NCBI RefSeq assembly: GCF_000348945.1
Contig: NZ_AOCK01000003.1
Coordinates: forward strand, 62,001-126,000
Source of the DNA: Paeniglutamicibacter gangotriensis Lz1y
GTDB taxonomy: Bacteria; Actinomycetota; Actinomycetes; Actinomycetales; Micrococcaceae
DNA: 64,000 nt
Direction: 5' to 3'
The notes under the pieces are model-generated. The model saw nothing but the letters and a program-made list of their open reading frames with translations, did not search any database and was not told the origin of the DNA. The position numbers were made by a program, and so were the translations under genes. Below, in pieces: positions 27,512 to 35,893 of this stretch (its first letter is position 1; each line of letters opens with the position of its first letter).

Positions 27512-28327
27512 CTAATGCGCGGCAGCCGCTTCGGGTTGGATGCCGTGCAGGATCTCCAGGAGCGATTCAGCGTCCCCCAGCGCCAGTGCTGTGGCGTCCT
27601 CTGGTGTGTCGGTCACGGTACGCGTCGCGGTCACCATCACGTGCCCGTCGATGGCTCGGACCGAGACCCGCTTGGACTTGAACTTCCCGTTGACGCTTTC
27701 GAGCATGCTCACCGAGGTATACGCGGCCGAGCTCGTCGCTTCGAGCCGCGTCAGTGTGGAGGTGATCTCCTGCCCGTCGGCCTTAACGGTGTATTTGCCA
27801 CAGGATTCATCCAGATGCTGCTGGGCACCGACATCTGCCACCAGCGCGTCGCGATCCCGGTAGGAAGCAACAGTCAGGTCTCCGCCTTCCCCGGCAGGAA
27901 ACACCACCGCGGCCATGTCGGCCTTCCCGAGCTGATCCTTGAGATTGCCCAAACCATAGAGCCCACACGTGGCCGGGACCACGGTGATCCCCTCAAGCCA
28001 TTTCTCCGCCTGCGGCAGCTGGCTGCGCAGCTTTTCCTGGTCATTGACCTGGGCACCTTTAAAGTTCGAGGCCCACTGCTCCACGGCTGTATTGAGCGCC
28101 GCGGCATCAAGGTGGCCCAGTGCGGCGACGGCGCTGGGGCTGCCCGGGGTCCCGGTGGAGCCTCCGGGGCCCTCCACGGTCACCGGCGGTGGGGTGACCG
28201 TGGAGGTTGCTCCGGGGCTACCCTGCTCATCGGTGCATCCGGCCAGGGCCAGCAGCAGCCCTGCCGCGGCCATGGCGGTGAGGACCCTGGCGTGGGAAAG
28301 TTCTCTCCGTGGTCGGTGAAAGGTCAC
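27512..28327 (-). CDS. Lipoprotein, PknH-sensor-like, paralogue 2
   Basis: 271 residues with an N-terminal basic region and lipobox ALAGC (Cys31). After a Ser/Thr/Gly/Pro-rich linker the domain matches that of the protein at 26636, including two conserved Cys and the strand-helix end. The pair probably arose by tandem duplication and then diverged. Expected on the outer face of the membrane; no kinase gene is adjacent. Confidence 0.75.
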   Translation of the reverse strand: MTFHRPRRELSHARVLTAMAAAGLLLALAGCTDEQGSPGATSTVTPPPVTVEGPGGSTGTPGSPSAVAALGHLDAAALNTAVEQWASNFKGAQVNDQEKLRSQLPQAEKWLEGITVVPATCGLYGLGNLKDQLGKADMAAVVFPAGEGGDLTVASYRDRDALVADVGAQQHLDESCGKYTVKADGQEITSTLTRLEATSSAAYTSVSMLESVNGKFKSKRVSVRAIDGHVMVTATRTVTDTPEDATALALGDAESLLEILHGIQPEAAAAH

Positions 28328-28405
28328 GTCTGGCTTTCGGCTTGCGGGCCCGCGGGGTGGAGCGCTATGTCAGGGACAGGTGGTGTCGGAAAATCCGGCA
28401 CGGGG

Positions 28406-29314
28406 TCAAAAGAGGATGGTGGCAAATTCGCCCACGGTTTCAAAACCGACCTTACGGTAGGTGGCAATGGCCGGGGCGTTGTAGTCATTGACATAAAGGC
28501 TGGTCGTTGGTGCCAGGGTCAGCGCGTATTCCGCGGCCGCGGCCATGTATCCAGCGGCCAAGGACTTGCCGCGGTGATCCGGGTTCATCCAGACACCCTG
28601 GATCTGGGTCGCACGGGTGGTGACGGTTCCCAGCTCGGCCTTGAAGCGGATCTCACCGGCATCATCCAGATCGATGAGGGAATGCCCGGAATGGATCAGC
28701 GATCTGACTCGGGAACGATAAAACGATCCACCGTTGGTCAACGGCGAATATCCGAGCTCTTCTTCGAACATGAGAGCGCAAGCGGGCAGCACCAGCTCGT
28801 ATTCTTGAGCAGCGCTGGTACGCAACGTACGGATGGGTTCGATGACAGGCGCCCCGGTCAGCGTCATCAGTGGCTGGCTGGCACGCACACTGAATGCCTG
28901 CTGCGGTCCATCGACCAGCACCTTCCACATGCCCATGACCGCTTCGGCAGGACCGAAGCAGGACGCAAAGGTGCGGTTGAGGGAGCGCACCACCACACCG
29001 AATTCCTCGGCGTCGGCTGTGGTGATGTTGATCGGGACGATATTGGCCCCCAACCAGCAGGCGGAGACCAGCAACTCCCCCTCAAAACGTCCGATGACCA
29101 GCGAACCGCCCAGGCCCGGACGCGCCGAGCCGGTGACGGTCAGCTGGGCGTCCATGAAAATGTTGGCGACAGGATCGGTCGAAACGAGGGCGCGGAGAGC
29201 CGCAGTATCCGCTTCGTCGAGCACGCGAATATCTTTGGAGAGCGACTCTCCGGCCCCCGGGTTGCGTCTAGCTGACGGTAACCACGGGGCCACTTTGGAC
29301 AGGATTTTCTCCAT
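28406..29314 (-). CDS. GNAT acetyltransferase with DUF4081 domain
   Basis: 302 residues. The N-terminal part ([28 protein letters not shown]) fits the actinobacterial DUF4081 region; the C-terminal half is a GNAT domain with the acetyl-CoA loop [22 protein letters not shown] and the closing [23 protein letters not shown] 29314 overlaps the end of ispG by 47 bases. This gene commonly follows ispG in actinobacteria; substrate unknown. Confidence 0.85.
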   Translation of the reverse strand: MEKILSKVAPWLPSARRNPGAGESLSKDIRVLDEADTAALRALVSTDPVANIFMDAQLTVTGSARPGLGGSLVIGRFEGELLVSACWLGANIVPINITTADAEEFGVVVRSLNRTFASCFGPAEAVMGMWKVLVDGPQQAFSVRASQPLMTLTGAPVIEPIRTLRTSAAQEYELVLPACALMFEEELGYSPLTNGGSFYRSRVRSLIHSGHSLIDLDDAGEIRFKAELGTVTTRATQIQGVWMNPDHRGKSLAAGYMAAAAEYALTLAPTTSLYVNDYNAPAIATYRKVGFETVGEFATILF

Positions 29315-30479
29315 CCACGTCCCCCATTTCCTCGGCGATGCGCATCGCCTCTTCAATCAGTGTCTCAACAATCTGGTCTTCTGGCACGGTCTTGATGACC
29401 TTGCCCTTCACAAAGATCTGGCCCTTGCCGTTGCCCGAGGCCACGCCGAGGTCGGCTTCGCGAGCTTCGCCCGGCCCGTTGACGACGCAACCCATCACGG
29501 CAACGCGCAGCGGGACTTCGAGTCCCTCCAGTCCGGCGGTGACTTGGTCGGCCAGGGTGTAGACATCCACCTGGGCGCGGCCGCAGGACGGGCACGAGAC
29601 GATTTCCAGCTTGCGCGGGCGCAGGTTCAGCGACTGCAGGATCTGGGCGCCGACCTTGACTTCCTCGATCGGCGGGGCCGAGAGCGAGACGCGAATGGTG
29701 TCGCCGATACCCTTGGACAACAGCGCGCCGAACGCGGTCGCGGACTTGATGGTGCCCTGGAAGGCCGGTCCTGCCTCGGTGACGCCCAGGTGCAACGGCC
29801 AGTCGCCGCGTTCGGCCAAGAGCTCGTAGGCACGGACCATGACGACCGGGTCGTTGTGTTTGACCGAGATCTTGAAGTCGTGGAAGTCGTGTTCCTCGAA
29901 GAGCGAAGCCTCCCAGACCGCGGACTCAACCAAGGCCTCGGGGGTGGCCTTACCGTACTTCGCCAAAAGGCGCGGATCCAGCGATCCGGCGTTGACGCCG
30001 ATGCGGATGGAGGTGCCGGCGGCCTTGGCTGCTGCGGCGATCTCCTTGACCTGGTCGTCGAACTTGCGGATGTTGCCCGGGTTCACCCGGACCGCGGCGC
30101 AGCCGGCGTCGATCGCAGCGAAGACGTACTTGGGCTGGAAATGGATGTCGGCGATCACCGGGATCTGTGACTTCTTTGCGATGATCGGCAACGCCAGCGC
30201 ATCTTCGGGCGCCGGGCAGGCTACACGCACGATGTCACAGCCGGTGGCGGTGAGTTCGGCGATCTGCTGCAGCGTGGCGTTGATGTCGGTGGTCTGCGTC
30301 GTAGTCATCGACTGGATGCTGATGGGGCTCTCAGAGCCTACGCCGACAGAGCCCACCTTAATTTGGCGGGTCTTACGCCGTGGGGCGAGGACCGGTGGTG
30401 GAGCCGATGGCATGCCGAGGCTGACCGGAATCGAGGTCAAGATTTCCTCCGTGATGTTGAGTGTGGAAGCTTTATCCAT
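29268..30479 (-). CDS. ispG: 4-hydroxy-3-methylbut-2-enyl diphosphate synthase
   Basis: Iron-sulfur enzyme of the MEP isoprenoid pathway, converting MEcPP to HMBPP. 403 residues. Cys ligands are visible in [11 protein letters not shown] and [14 protein letters not shown]; the N-terminal TIM barrel shows [11 protein letters not shown] and [14 protein letters not shown] 30479 is chosen because AGGGGGG is just upstream; the ATG at 30413 would lose residues conserved in relatives. Same pathway as dxr at 37270; the two are normally linked by rseP. Confidence 0.96.
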   Translation of the reverse strand: MDKASTLNITEEILTSIPVSLGMPSAPPPVLAPRRKTRQIKVGSVGVGSESPISIQSMTTTQTTDINATLQQIAELTATGCDIVRVACPAPEDALALPIIAKKSQIPVIADIHFQPKYVFAAIDAGCAAVRVNPGNIRKFDDQVKEIAAAAKAAGTSIRIGVNAGSLDPRLLAKYGKATPEALVESAVWEASLFEEHDFHDFKISVKHNDPVVMVRAYELLAERGDWPLHLGVTEAGPAFQGTIKSATAFGALLSKGIGDTIRVSLSAPPIEEVKVGAQILQSLNLRPRKLEIVSCPSCGRAQVDVYTLADQVTAGLEGLEVPLRVAVMGCVVNGPGEAREADLGVASGNGKGQIFVKGKVIKTVPEDQIVETLIEEAMRIAEEMGDVDGENPVQSGPVVTVS

Positions 30480-30582
30480 TATCCCCCCTGCGCGCCCTGT
30501 TGCGAGGCAGTAATCTCGCAGGGCGAAGCCCAGGGACTCGGGCACGGCATCAAATGGCCGTAATCATGCGGGGAATCGCGGA

Positions 30583-30882
30583 TTAGGCGTGGTGAGCGAG
30601 CTCACCGGTCACGGGGCTCCATTCGCTGATCCGCAGCGCCGCAATGGTGCCGTTGACCGCGAACGGGTCCTTCGCCAAGGTCTCGGCGAGCGCGGCCTGG
30701 GTCGGAGCGGAAATCAGCAACAGGGCACCGGAGCCATCCACATACGGACCGGAAGCAACCAGGGCCAGCCCGTCGCCGGCTGCCCCCAGCTCTGCCAGAA
30801 ATTCGCGGTGCTTGGGACGATGCTCATCGCGGGCGGCTTCGGAACCGACGGCGTACACATATTCAACTGCGAAAACACTCAT
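30583..30882 (-). CDS. YciI-family protein
   Basis: 99 residues, YCII-related fold: FAVEYVYAVG, RPKHREFLAELGAAG, LVASGPYVDGSGALLLI and DPFAVNGTIAALRISEW. The conserved His of HREFL and Asp of DPF are those thought important in the family. No Shine-Dalgarno is seen; a -10-like TAGGCT lies eight bases upstream of the ATG, so the mRNA could be leaderless. Upstream of ispG by about 100 bp. Confidence 0.88.
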   Translation of the reverse strand: MSVFAVEYVYAVGSEAARDEHRPKHREFLAELGAAGDGLALVASGPYVDGSGALLLISAPTQAALAETLAKDPFAVNGTIAALRISEWSPVTGELAHHA

Positions 30883-31147
30883 GGGCTACAGCCTAAACCG
30901 TGGGGCCGTGAAACGCGTCCTTCCGGCTCCGTGTGGCCGCGGGTCCCTGAGCCTTGGTACCCCCATGTAGTCCAGCGTTGCAGCTGCCGATTCCTCGGAT
31001 TGACTCCAGACAGCGATGGGGCCTGCCGCTTCGCTGGCTGATCCGGCCGGGATCCGAATCGGTCAGGATTCGAGAAGCCGCCGGGGCACAACCTCCGTAG
31101 GATGGGTTTCAGGAACACCCAGGCAACCACCACGGAGAAAAAGGACC

Positions 31148-31498
31148 ACGTCCAACACAGATTCGGCCACCGCCGACAGCAGCTTCTCCGCCCAGGAACG
31201 TGCGGCCATGAAGTCCCACGCCAAGGAACTGAAGACCGAGGCTAAACGGGCCAGCGCCGCCCAGAAGGCCGCAGCGGATGCCGCCGATGTGTCGGCCAAG
31301 ATCGCCGCGGTGCCTGAGTGCGACCGGCAGATGGACAAACAGCGCTACTCCACCTTCGGTCTCAGTCCGCAAGCCGCACTCGACACCGACGACGGGCTGT
31401 GGCCGACGTCCTTCGCACTGCAAAACGCCACCGAGAAGGCCTGGGACCAGCTGGCCGAACTTATCGATCGCGCGGCAACCGGCCCCTCCGACTCCTAA
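31148..31498 (+). pseudogene. DUF1801 family gene: start codon lost, central part deleted
   Basis: The encoded sequence begins like DUF1801/YdhG-type proteins (FSAQERAAMKSHAKELKTEAKRA, then IAAVPECDRQM) and ends like them (YSTFGLSPQAALDTDDGLWPTSFAL), but the roughly 40 residues normally between, including the WYGMPAY region, are missing in frame. Where the start codon is expected (31148, after AAAAAGGACC) the codon is ACG. Translation could only begin from an upstream ATG at 31016 without family support, or at 31208. Most likely a decayed gene. It heads the plus-strand group with the VOC and GyrI-like genes. Confidence 0.7.
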
Positions 31499-31507
31499 GG
31501 AACGCCC

Positions 31508-32294
31508 ATGTCCTTCGCACTGAAGTCCCTCTCCGTTTCCTGCCTCGACGTGCCCGCGGCCGCCGACTTCTACCGCAACATTTTCTCCGCTCCGAGCACG
31601 ACCGATGGCGAATCCATCGCCACCGACCTGCACGGGACCGGACGCCTCGAGCTCGTCCCGGCACAACCTGCCGAACCGTCCGCCGCCTCCGGCACCGCGT
31701 ACCAGCGTGCCGTGCTGACCTACATCCGTCCCGGACCCGGCGATGTCCGGACCATGACGGACGCCGCCGCCACCCACGGCGCCGACATCTTCAAGCCAGC
31801 CCGGAAGGCACTCTTCGGCGCGTTCTCCGGCTCCTTCATGGCACCGGAGGGGACCGTCTGGAAACTGGCGGCTGCCGGCAAGGACACGGCTTCCCTGGAA
31901 GGCGCCGCGCGGCCCACGGAGACCACGGTGACCCTCGGCGTCAGGGAGCCCAAGGTCTCGAAGGCGTTCTACGCCGCGCTCGGAATGAGCGTTGACCGGG
32001 ACTACGGCAACAAGTACATCGACTTCCTGCCCGCGGACGGCGCCTCCTGGCTCTGCCTGATGCAGGAGCCCGTGCTCGCCAAGGACGTGGCCGCCAGCGA
32101 CCCGCACGTGGGCACCTCCTCGGTGACACTCAGGCACCAGTCCGCCTCGCATGCCGAAGCCGAGCGGATCGTTTCGGCCGCCCTCGCCGGTGGCTGCGCG
32201 CAAACCGGACAGGGGAACTCCCTGGACCCGGGATCGGCCACGATCTCCGACCCCGGTGGCCCCCCGCTGGATCATCTCGGCCCCGCGACCCTGA
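31508..32294 (+). pseudogene. Two-domain VOC (glyoxalase-like) gene with frameshift
   Basis: Two consecutive vicinal-oxygen-chelate modules (SVSCLDVPAAADFYRNIFS and VTLGVREPKVSKAFYAALGM). Near the end a run of six C (32260-32265) shifts the frame: removing one C gives SDPGGPRWIISAPRP and a stop at 32292-32294, the expected VOC ending. As read, translation continues to 32425 with unrelated sequence overlapping the next gene. Most of the protein is intact, so partial function is possible. Either a real mutation or a homopolymer error. Confidence 0.75.
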
Positions 32295-32337
32295 GCCGAG
32301 GGAAGGTAGCAACCCGTCTCCCGAACACAAGGATCAC

Positions 32338-32957
32338 ATGGCAGCGAAAATCGACTTCAAGAAGACGGTTGGAGGCTACCGGGCGAAGTGCGGTGACTTC
32401 CGAATCGTGGACTTGCCCGAGATGAATTACCTCATGATTGACGGGCATGGCGACCCGAACAGCTCACCGGCCTTTGCCGAGACACTCGAGGCCCTGTACC
32501 CGGTGGCGTACAAGCTCAAGTTCGCCAGCAAGCTGGAGCTCGATCGCGACTATGTCGTCCCACCCCTGGAGGGCCAGTGGTGGGCCAGGGGCATGGACTC
32601 CTCCACGGTCTCCCGCGACAAGTCCCGGTGGGACTGGACGATGATGCTGATGGTGCCCGACTGGATCGAGCAGGACATGTTCGGGGCCGTCTTCGGGAAG
32701 GTGGGCGCGAAGAACCCGCCGGCGCGTCTGGGCGATATCCGCCTTGGGTCACTGGCCGAGGGCCTTTGCGTGCAAACGCTGCACGTAGGCTCCTTCGACG
32801 ACGAGGGGCCGGTCCTGGAACGGATGCACCACGAGTACATCCCCGCCCGAAGTTCCGGCTCGAGGGCAAGCACCACGAGATCAATTTGAGCGATTTCCGT
32901 CGGAGCGCCCCGGAGAAGCAGCGCACCATCCTGCGGCAACCCGTCGCCGCGGCGTAG
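32338..32957 (+). pseudogene. GyrI-like domain gene with C-terminal frameshift
   Basis: The frame from 32338 encodes a GyrI-like small-molecule-binding protein (VDLPEMNYLMIDGHGDP, QWWARG, WDWTMMLMVPDWI, LHVGSFDDEGP, MHHEYIPA). At about 32845-32849 the frame is lost; the -1 frame then continues with the family's usual ending (KFRLEGKHHEINLSDFRR, then APEKQRTILRQPV) to 32957. Restoring one C gives a continuous protein of about 206 residues. As read the product stops at 32889 with a foreign tail of about 13 residues. Confidence 0.78.
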
Positions 32958-33082
32958 CCGGGCATCGGCGCTCGCCCTCGGTGCGCCGTGGCAGGCGAAC
33001 GCCCTGGACCTGTGACCGCCGGGTGTCCAGGCGCGATTAACGCGGTGGCTCCGCACGCCGGACAAGCATCGGCTGCTGCCGG

Positions 33083-33532
33083 CTAATCGGACTCCGACGC
33101 GCCGATCCGTTGGGCCAGGTTGTTCAGGCCGGCGAGGATCATCTTTCCGTAACCATCGTTGTGCAGTGCGTCGGCGTGTGCGAGTCCCTGATTCAGGTGT
33201 TCCCGGGCCAGCGCAATCCTGCCCTGGCGGTGGTACCCATCGGCAAGATTCAGCTGCAGCGATGGCTGCATTCCCAGTGCGGAGGCAATTCCGAGCGGGG
33301 CGAGGTCGTCGTCTGCCAAGAACCCGTGTTCGTCCAGTGCGGTCTGGTCCCAGGCGACTTCCTTCTTCAGCTCCGTCTGGGTGTCGGCCAGGGAGTGCGC
33401 CGGGATGCAACGAGGGGCATGGTCACCAGGGCCCGAGGCATCCCAGCATTCCAGCAGAAGTTCTTGCCCGCGGTCCTTCTCGCCGTTAAGTGCCACTGAG
33501 ATGGCAGCAGTGATGTTTGTCCAGTCGCTCAT
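33083..33532 (-). CDS. Conserved TPR-like hypothetical protein, 149 aa
   Basis: Helical protein of unknown function. Repeated helix-loop-helix texture: ITAAISVALNGEKDRGQELLLECW, CIPAHSLADTQTELKKEVAWDQTALDEHGFL, LQLNLADGYHRQGRIALAREHLNQGL and GYGKMILAGLNNLAQRIG. The last two pairs look like tetratricopeptide units. ATG 33532 overlaps the AraC-type frame's stop by ATGA and has AAGGACC upstream, so it was coupled to that regulator. It appears intact, unlike its neighbours. Confidence 0.75.
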   Translation of the reverse strand: MSDWTNITAAISVALNGEKDRGQELLLECWDASGPGDHAPRCIPAHSLADTQTELKKEVAWDQTALDEHGFLADDDLAPLGIASALGMQPSLQLNLADGYHRQGRIALAREHLNQGLAHADALHNDGYGKMILAGLNNLAQRIGASESD

Positions 33533-34370
33533 GATCGGTCCTTCACGCTTGAATGATCTTGTTGGATCAAACGCTGCTGTGCGGTCCTTTGTGGATTTTG
33601 GACGAATCGGACAATCGAGGCGACCGCGAACGCCCGGGTGGGAGGTTCGCCTGCCAGTTGGCGGGATACCCGGGTGAGGTGGGACTGGTCGAAGTATCCC
33701 GTTGCCACCGCCAGGTTGGACAGGTCCAGGTTCCCGAGCCGCGGCACTTTGGCCGCGGCGCGGTGCAGTCGAGAGATCCGTATCAGTATCGAGGACGGCA
33801 GCCCGAAGCATGTGAGGCATCGGCCGTGCAGCTGGCGGACGGACAGCTCGAACATCTCTGCCAGTTCGGCCACGCTGTGCTCGCCCGAATCCAGCCGACG
33901 GCCTCCTCAATCCACGGATCGATGGCCAGGTGTGAGGCTCTCTCATTGACGATTGCCGTCAATTGATCCGCGGGTGTTCCCGGAAGAAGGCGCGGCTCGG
34001 AGTGGTGTTGAGTGGGCCAGCCAGGGAGTTCGTCGACCGGTACCTGGGCGTCGACGTATTTGTCCAGAGGCTCCCCCGCGATGGCTTGGCTCCAGTGCCT
34101 GGCTATGCGTACGTCAACGACCTCTACTCCCGAACGTTCAGGTCTCCAGGGCCGCGACTGGGGGCCGGACCACCAGATACGTCCCGCGACCAGGACAAGG
34201 CCGGTCAATCCATCCGGAGCTACTGCTTGGCTCGTCCCATTGCCTGTCGTCAACGAATAGCAGCTCTTCACCAGATCCGCACCGACAGGGGGCAGGTCAT
34301 TTCCTGTGAGTGCCGTCGTGTACCTGGCACTGCCAGACTTCCAATCTGCGCGCCTCTCCATGCCCGTCAC
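33529..34370 (-). pseudogene. AraC-family regulator with frameshift
   Basis: The first frame (start GTG 34370 or ATG 34361) carries an N-terminal sensor region of the DUF6597 sort (VAPDGLTGLVLV, GPQSRPWRPERS) and ends its family similarity near DPWIEEAV. The next frame supplies LDSGEHSVAELAEMFELSVRQLH and the rest of the AraC helix-turn-helix (LSNLAVATGYFDQSHLTRVSRQ) to 33529. One missing base around 33895-33901 explains the break. Without repair the product lacks its DNA-binding domain. The stop overlaps the TPR-like gene by four bases. Confidence 0.75.
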
Positions 34371-34972
34371 TATGGTGCCGGGATGGGCGGGCAGAGGGAC
34401 CTGCGCTCAGTGACGCCTGGCAGGGGTATTGCTGGTGCACCCGGTAAGCGCCAAGATACCGATTGCCAGCGGGGCAAGGAGGTGGGAGGACAGCGGCTTG
34501 GGCCACTTCGCGGAAAGGGAAGGTGGCGTGGAAGGAATCTTTACGGCCTAGGAATGGTAAACATCGGGAAGCGGGCAGAGAACACGGCGATAGCCCGCGC
34601 ACGGGGGCATCGGGAGGGTGGAGTGCTGGCGTGAAGGCCACCATGGCCGCATTCTTCACACGCTGTTTCCGAAGAAAACGCAGATCGGCTTGGCTGGCCG
34701 CTGGTCATGTTGACCGCTCTTGCGTGGGCGGGAACGGCCAAAAACCATGCTCCGGTGTTGGCTTGCGGGCGTACCGCGCAAGCCCAGTCCGTGCATCAGC
34801 GACAGACCGATGATGAGCAAAGTCGCGGCCAGGTTTCCGAAGAGCACAACGCGGGGCAAGTGCCTGTGGCCGTGCCCGCGCGGTGCCCGCGGGCTTGACG
34901 CTCATTGACGACCGCGCATTGCCTGCCCCTGCGGAAATGGCAAGCGGGTTATTCGCCGATTTCGAACTGGTT
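34371..34972. other. Stretch with no recognisable gene
   Basis: About 600 bp between the AraC remnant and the ParE remnant. Several short overlapping frames, none with known motifs. The only notable item is a hydrophobic stretch on the minus strand (near 34790-34855: VVLFGNLAATLLIIGLSLMH), which could be one membrane helix of a lost gene. Confidence 0.4.
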
Positions 34973-35286
34973 CTATTCCCATGTGGCAGAAAACAAAGAT
35001 TCGTAGCCGCGGCCACCGTAGTAGACCCCGAGTATCTCGACCGTTTCATCTGTCACTGCAAATGCGATGACTATGAGCCGGCGAAAACCGATCGTGCGCA
35101 TCCCTGGCCTAATATCATCGCGAGCTGTACCGATGAGGGGAAAAGCTGCGAGGTTTCCGCAGTACTCAGCGATTGTTATGACAAACCGTGCGGCCCTCTC
35201 AGGGGCCCTGATTCCTCATCTATCCAGAGGTACAGATCGATGAGATGCTGCGATGCTTGCGGCGAGTAGACAACGGATCGGTTCAT
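34973..35286 (-). pseudogene. ParE/RelE-family toxin, frameshifted
   Basis: Starting at ATG 35286 the frame reads MNRSVVYSPQASQHLIDLYLWIDEESGP and then hits TAA at 35176-35178. Another frame continues with the rest of a ParE toxin: RAARFVITIAEYCGNL, GTARDDIRPGMRTIGFRR, VIAFAVTDETVEILGVYYGGRGYESL, stop TAG 34973-34975. Removing a duplicated AG (GAGAGG to GAGG, about 35195-35201) joins them as SGPLRAARFV, 103 residues. The start overlaps the antitoxin stop by ATGA. As read, no active toxin is made. Confidence 0.85.
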
Positions 35287-35567
35287 GATCCGTTGTCGGC
35301 CAACCTCTGGGTATGGACGGCGGCGAGCCGGGCACGCATAGCATCAGCGCTGATCGATTGAGCTGGGTCAGTGCGCAGGTCGTCGTAAGCCGCAGCGGCT
35401 TCTGTCCGAAGCCAAGTTTCGACGGCCTCATCGCGAGCGAAAAGTGTCCGGAGTCCGTCGCGGACGACTTCGCTCTCGCTCGCATACGCACCGGACTCGA
35501 CACGCTGTTTCAGCGCATCCGCCATGGAAATAGGGATGGTCACACTCAGCTGCTTCGTGGTTCGCAT
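35283..35567 (-). CDS. ParD-like ribbon-helix-helix antitoxin
   Basis: 94 residues, intact. The N-terminal ribbon-helix-helix is typical of ParD/CopG (TTKQLSVTIPISMADALKQRVESGAYASESEVVRDGLRTL). The C-terminal part (from about residue 48) is the flexible toxin-binding region. It should bind its own promoter as a dimer and neutralise ParE. Its toxin partner, overlapping by four bases, is frameshifted, so it is an orphan antitoxin as the sequence stands. ATG 35567 follows AAAGG at some distance. Confidence 0.9.
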   Translation of the reverse strand: MRTTKQLSVTIPISMADALKQRVESGAYASESEVVRDGLRTLFARDEAVETWLRTEAAAAYDDLRTDPAQSISADAMRARLAAVHTQRLADNGS

Positions 35568-35893
35568 GGGAAAACTGCCTTTCCAATATGACTCAATCCT
35601 ACTCTTTCACCTCGTGAGAGGAGAAGGACCAGGACCGATCCGTGGCCCTTAGCGGACGCCTATCTCAGAACAATGGACTCGTCCAGTGACGTCATCGGTG
35701 GACTGGACCGTTCAGTCCCAAGATGTGCTGATCCCTCATCGAAAAGTCATGGGGGAGGCAGTTCCACAGCGGTTTCGACGCGGCCCGATGGCCTGTCTTT
35801 CCGGTCGTCGGACAAGACGAGGAAACAAGAGTGGCCCCTTGCCCGTCCCCGGTCGGGGGTAGGCAAGGGGCCGCTTCGCATCGCTGGGTCAGC
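35568..35893. other. Intergenic region between antitoxin and rseP
   Basis: About 325 bp with the antitoxin promoter at its left and the rseP terminator at its right. No gene recognised. Confidence 0.6.
35833..35872 (-). terminator. Terminator of dxr-rseP
   Basis: GGCCCCTTGCC (35833-35843) pairs with GGCAAGGGGCC (35862-35872); the loop contains an inner CCCC/GGGG stem. It begins about 20 bases after the rseP stop. Confidence 0.85.

Noticed and set aside
27515-29275. 586-codon open frame on the plus strand antisense to a lipoprotein gene and the GNAT gene
   Set aside because: Composition is a mirror of GC-rich coding DNA on the other strand; no motifs, no ribosome site, and both minus-strand genes are clearly real.
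28833-30170. 445-codon plus-strand frame across GNAT and ispG
   Set aside because: Shadow of ispG; no recognisable domain.
34656-34859. Short minus-strand frame with a hydrophobic segment
   Set aside because: No known family, no ribosome site, and it sits among remnants; not enough to call a gene.
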